DNA of 8,654 nucleotides, taken from JADCRZ01 sp039921525 (GTDB lineage Bacteria; Bacteroidota; Bacteroidia; Chitinophagales; Chitinophagaceae). A program made the position numbers and the translations under genes. The stretch is taken from positions 1 through 8,654 of the forward strand of contig JBDSBP010000085.1 in assembly GCA_039921525.1 (NCBI GenBank), given 5' to 3'. Positions 6,851 through 8,654 of this stretch are shown here, one piece after another. The notes under the pieces are model-generated. The model saw only the letters and a program-made list of their open reading frames with translations. It made no database searches and was not told where the DNA came from. Within the stretch, counting starts at the first letter, position 1. Every line of letters starts with the position of its first letter.

Positions 6851-7624
6851 ATGGCTAATGGTAGTTTGGTAAAGATTGTTAAAATATTCTATAAATATAT
6901 ATTTCGCCAGTTTAAAGATGAAGAGATTTTAAAAATGTTAATGAATGAGTATGTTAAGCAGTTTATTTTATTAAAGAAGGATTTCTTTTTTATACAGATT
7001 GGCTCGAATAATGGCAAAAACAATGATCCGTTATTTGACCTTGTGAATAAATACGGTATCAAGGGCATCCTTATCGAACCAGTGCCTTATATATATGACA
7101 AACTAAAAGAAAATTATAAGAAAAATGATGGGCTGATATTTGAAAATGTAGCCATTGGGCAGCCAAATGAAGGTTTAAAATTTTATCGATTAAAGAAATC
7201 TGAAAACACCGATATTCCATTCTGGTATGATCAGCTAGGATCATTCAACAAAGAAGTGATACTTAAACACAAAGATCATATTCCCAACATGGAGGAACTA
7301 TTAATTGAAGAGCCAGTGGAGGTGCGATCCTTTGAATACCTCATTAAAAAACACAACGTAGGAAGAATTAACCTGATCCATATCGACACAGAAGGATACG
7401 ACTATGAAGTAATTAAACTAATTAATTTTGATGAGGTGGCAATTGATGTAATCCTGTTTGAAAACAATCATTTGTCAGCAGCTGATTATGCCGCGTGTAT
7501 AGAACTGTTGAGAAAAAATAAATTTAATGAGATTGTGAAGCTGGGGCATGATACCATGTGTATACATGAGAATCAGAAGGATTTTTTGCCGGTGATGAAC
7601 AAGGTGTTGAAATACAGGAAGTAA
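6851..7624 (+). CDS. FkbM-family SAM-dependent methyltransferase
   Basis: This 257-residue protein is predicted to move a methyl group from S-adenosylmethionine to a hydroxyl, as FkbM-type enzymes do on macrolides, sugars and surface glycans. Motifs: FFIQIGSNNGKNNDP (46-60), the SAM-binding loop; GILIEPVP (72-79), with acidic Glu76 expected to hold the ribose; ENVAIG (98-103); LGSFNKEV (129-136); VEVRSFEYLIKKH (156-168); and INLIHIDTEGYDYEVIKLI (173-191), the hallmark FkbM core with Asp179 and Glu181. The protein is soluble with no signal peptide. Length is normal. The ATG at 6851 is chosen because it follows the TAATTTTG box and gives a short helical N-terminus before the core. It is transcribed away from the EPS genes with its own promoter. 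It looks more AT-rich than the Wzc-like gene, which may hint at separate acquisition. The substrate is unknown; glycan O-methylation is inferred from the neighbourhood. Confidence 0.88.
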   Translation: MANGSLVKIVKIFYKYIFRQFKDEEILKMLMNEYVKQFILLKKDFFFIQIGSNNGKNNDPLFDLVNKYGIKGILIEPVPYIYDKLKENYKKNDGLIFENVAIGQPNEGLKFYRLKKSENTDIPFWYDQLGSFNKEVILKHKDHIPNMEELLIEEPVEVRSFEYLIKKHNVGRINLIHIDTEGYDYEVIKLINFDEVAIDVILFENNHLSAADYAACIELLRKNKFNEIVKLGHDTMCIHENQKDFLPVMNKVLKYRK

Positions 7625-7697
7625 GCTGTTTGATGATTCGGAGGCTGGTTTTAAATTCTTTTGATGTTTTGATTTGGTAATGAGTTAGAGTGGTAAG

Positions 7698-7919
7698 TTA
7701 TATCAGTGAGGGACCTTTGCTTTCCTGCAGTGATTTAGAATCCTCCGAAAACAAGCATGGTTTCCGGGCGATTGCGTGTCGGGAATGTTGAGAGAGGATA
7801 TTTTTTTTACCAACTTTTAGAGGGGGTGAAGAAGAAAGCATTCCCATGCCCAGGCTGAAGCCATTCATCATAAAAAGCATTCTCTTATAATTATAATTAG
7901 ATCGTTCCTCCTGTTCCAT
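7698..7919 (-). CDS. Doubtful small hypothetical protein
   Basis: A 73-codon frame starts with ATG at 7917-7919. The first half (residues 1-35, with YKRMLFMMNGFSLGMGM and then SSSPP) looks protein-like and Met-rich. The second half (GKKNILSQHSRHAIARKP and onward) looks like translated non-coding DNA. I recognise no family and see no Shine-Dalgarno site. It is the only frame of this size between the methyltransferase and the UPF0158 remnant and lies opposite to both. It may be spurious or may be a leftover of a broken gene. Confidence 0.2.
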   Translation of the reverse strand: MEQEERSNYNYKRMLFMMNGFSLGMGMLSSSPPLKVGKKNILSQHSRHAIARKPCLFSEDSKSLQESKGPSLI

Positions 7920-7924
7920 AATAT

Positions 7925-7950
7925 TACTTTTGAAGCCTTTCCAAAAAGGC
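7925..7950 (+). promoter_or_regulatory. Possible promoter and leader hairpin of the UPF0158 remnant and following gene
   Basis: TACTTTTG (7925-7932) matches the Bacteroidetes -7 box, 51 bases before the ATG of the UPF0158 remnant. Immediately after it, GCCTTT (7935-7940), loop CCAA, AAAGGC (7945-7950) is a perfect six-base-pair hairpin that would sit at the very 5' end of the transcript. No good -33 TTG is visible. If active, this promoter would still serve the intact gene at 8221 despite the broken first gene. Confidence 0.35.
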
Positions 7951-7983
7951 AGTATTTAATGGAGCACAAGAAAATCTTATTAC

Positions 7984-8201
7984 ATGATTACCTTGACAGA
8001 TAAGAAAATCGATGATATTTCTCAACAACTCGATGGTGGGATGGCTTGATATTATAACAAAAAAACGGGAGAAGTAAAGTCAGTTTTAAGTGGCAAATTG
8101 ATAATTCAGGCGACTATCCTCAAAAATGGTTTGATTTCAAAAACAAACGATATTTTGAATTTGTGAAAGATCAAATTGAACGAATTAATAGCGAGGAGTA
8201 A
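7984..8201 (+). pseudogene. UPF0158-family gene, broken by a stop and an internal frameshifting deletion
   Basis: Both ends of a UPF0158 protein are recognisable. The N-terminal part from ATG 7984 reads MITLTDKKIDDISQQLDGGM, then has an in-frame TGA at 8047-8049, where the family usually has a residue just before the conserved YYNKKTGEV that follows directly in the same frame. Around 8083-8088 the frame is lost. The C-terminal part reads in the next phase from 8085 (FKWQIDNSGDYPQKWFDF, then KNKRYFEFVKDQI) to TAA at 8199-8201. Only 34 N-terminal and 38 C-terminal codons remain, while the family is usually about 140-150 residues, so roughly half was deleted. Two independent lesions argue against a sequencing error. 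The family function is unknown. The 19-base spacing to the intact downstream gene implies a former two-gene operon. Identification is from memory of the family. Confidence 0.85.
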
Positions 8202-8220
8202 TTTGATAAAAAGATGAAGG

Positions 8221-8619
8221 ATGAACAATAAAGAATTGGAAGAGCAGGTTAAACATTTATCAACCTTATTGATTTATGAGAAAGGATTTGTATGTTCCGT
8301 CGACATGCTTTTGAAACTCGGCTACCTGAAGAAAGAAGCCTATGAATCATGGAGATTTGGCAGGATCGGGTATTTAGAAAAAGTATGTAACGCAAATTTA
8401 AGCAAGCTTTCGATAATCAATAAGGCAATACGAAAAATTGCCTTTGATCTAAAACTGGAAAAATCTTCGACCAGCTATGAAAAGTATGGAAAAGGAGTCA
8501 GTCGCAGATTAATTTTCAGTAAATCAGGAAACAGAAATATTGAAGATGCGTATGCAACGCACTACCTGGATAAGAAAAGGATGAATGAGTTAAAAACGAC
8601 TACTTTAAAAAACAGCTAA
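8221..8619 (+). CDS. Small conserved protein of unknown function
   Basis: This is a complete 132-residue soluble protein with no signal peptide or membrane segment. It resembles a conserved hypothetical family, seen in several phyla, with the pattern FVCSVDMLLKLGYL (23-36), ESWRFGRIGYLEKVC (42-56), NLSKL (59-63), a basic helix with IRKIAFDLKLEKSS (70-83), YEKYGKGVSRRLIFSKSG (86-103) and AYATHYL (110-116). The first part is helical and could be a helix-turn-helix-like unit, and the basic segments suggest nucleic-acid binding, but no catalytic motif is evident. The ATG at 8221 follows GAAGG closely; an ATG at 8214 is in another phase and stops after five codons. It lies 19 bases after the UPF0158 remnant on the same strand and has survived the decay of that partner. 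I cannot assign a function. Confidence 0.8.
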   Translation: MNNKELEEQVKHLSTLLIYEKGFVCSVDMLLKLGYLKKEAYESWRFGRIGYLEKVCNANLSKLSIINKAIRKIAFDLKLEKSSTSYEKYGKGVSRRLIFSKSGNRNIEDAYATHYLDKKRMNELKTTTLKNS

Positions 8620-8654
8620 GATATTAATTCTACTTTGACAAGTCATGAAGTGTT

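Larger units (their letters stand above)
7625..7983. other. Gap after the methyltransferase gene
   Basis: No recognised gene is present. The stretch holds one doubtful minus-strand frame (7698-7919, listed separately), no obvious intrinsic terminator for the methyltransferase, a -7 box at 7925-7932 and a perfect hairpin at 7935-7950 (GCCTTT, loop CCAA, AAAGGC) just before the UPF0158 remnant. Confidence 0.5.

Overview
The window looks like an exopolysaccharide (EPS) or capsule locus from a Bacteroidetes genome, probably a Sphingobacteriaceae-type soil or plant bacterium (Mucilaginibacter/Pedobacter-like). The evidence is AT-rich DNA with weak or absent Shine-Dalgarno sites, several TAnnTTTG promoter -7 boxes, a fused Wzz/tyrosine-kinase protein of the Bacteroidetes type, and an intact small gene and a broken UPF0158 gene whose relatives I know from this phylum. 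The assignment rests on recognition only, without any search.

Layout. Bases 1-5399 carry three genes on the minus strand, all with EPS roles: a WcaI-like family 4 glycosyltransferase (4059-5399), a Wzc-like chain-length regulator/tyrosine autokinase (841-3147), and the N-terminal part of a Wzx-type flippase (1-461, running off the window). They fit a Wzy-type pathway: the glycosyltransferase adds a sugar to a lipid-linked repeat unit, the flippase moves it across the inner membrane, and the Wzc-like protein sets chain length and couples polymerisation to export. No Wza exporter, Wzy polymerase or initiating transferase lies in the window.

On the plus strand, after a 1.45-kb gap, is an FkbM-family methyltransferase (6851-7624). 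It probably methylates a sugar or glycan, and is a plausible but unproven partner of the EPS genes. The last kilobase holds a doubtful 73-codon minus-strand frame, a clearly broken UPF0158 gene (in-frame stop plus an internal deletion that shifts the frame, 7984-8201), and 19 bases later an intact small conserved gene of unknown function (8221-8619).

The striking feature is low coding density. Gaps of about 380, 910, 1450 and 360 bases separate the genes, whereas EPS operons are normally tightly packed. The gaps hold perfect short hairpins, an inverted array of heptamers (639-708), several unassigned promoter-like boxes and a few tiny open frames. They may be long regulated leaders, undescribed small RNAs or the residue of deleted genes; the sequence alone does not decide.
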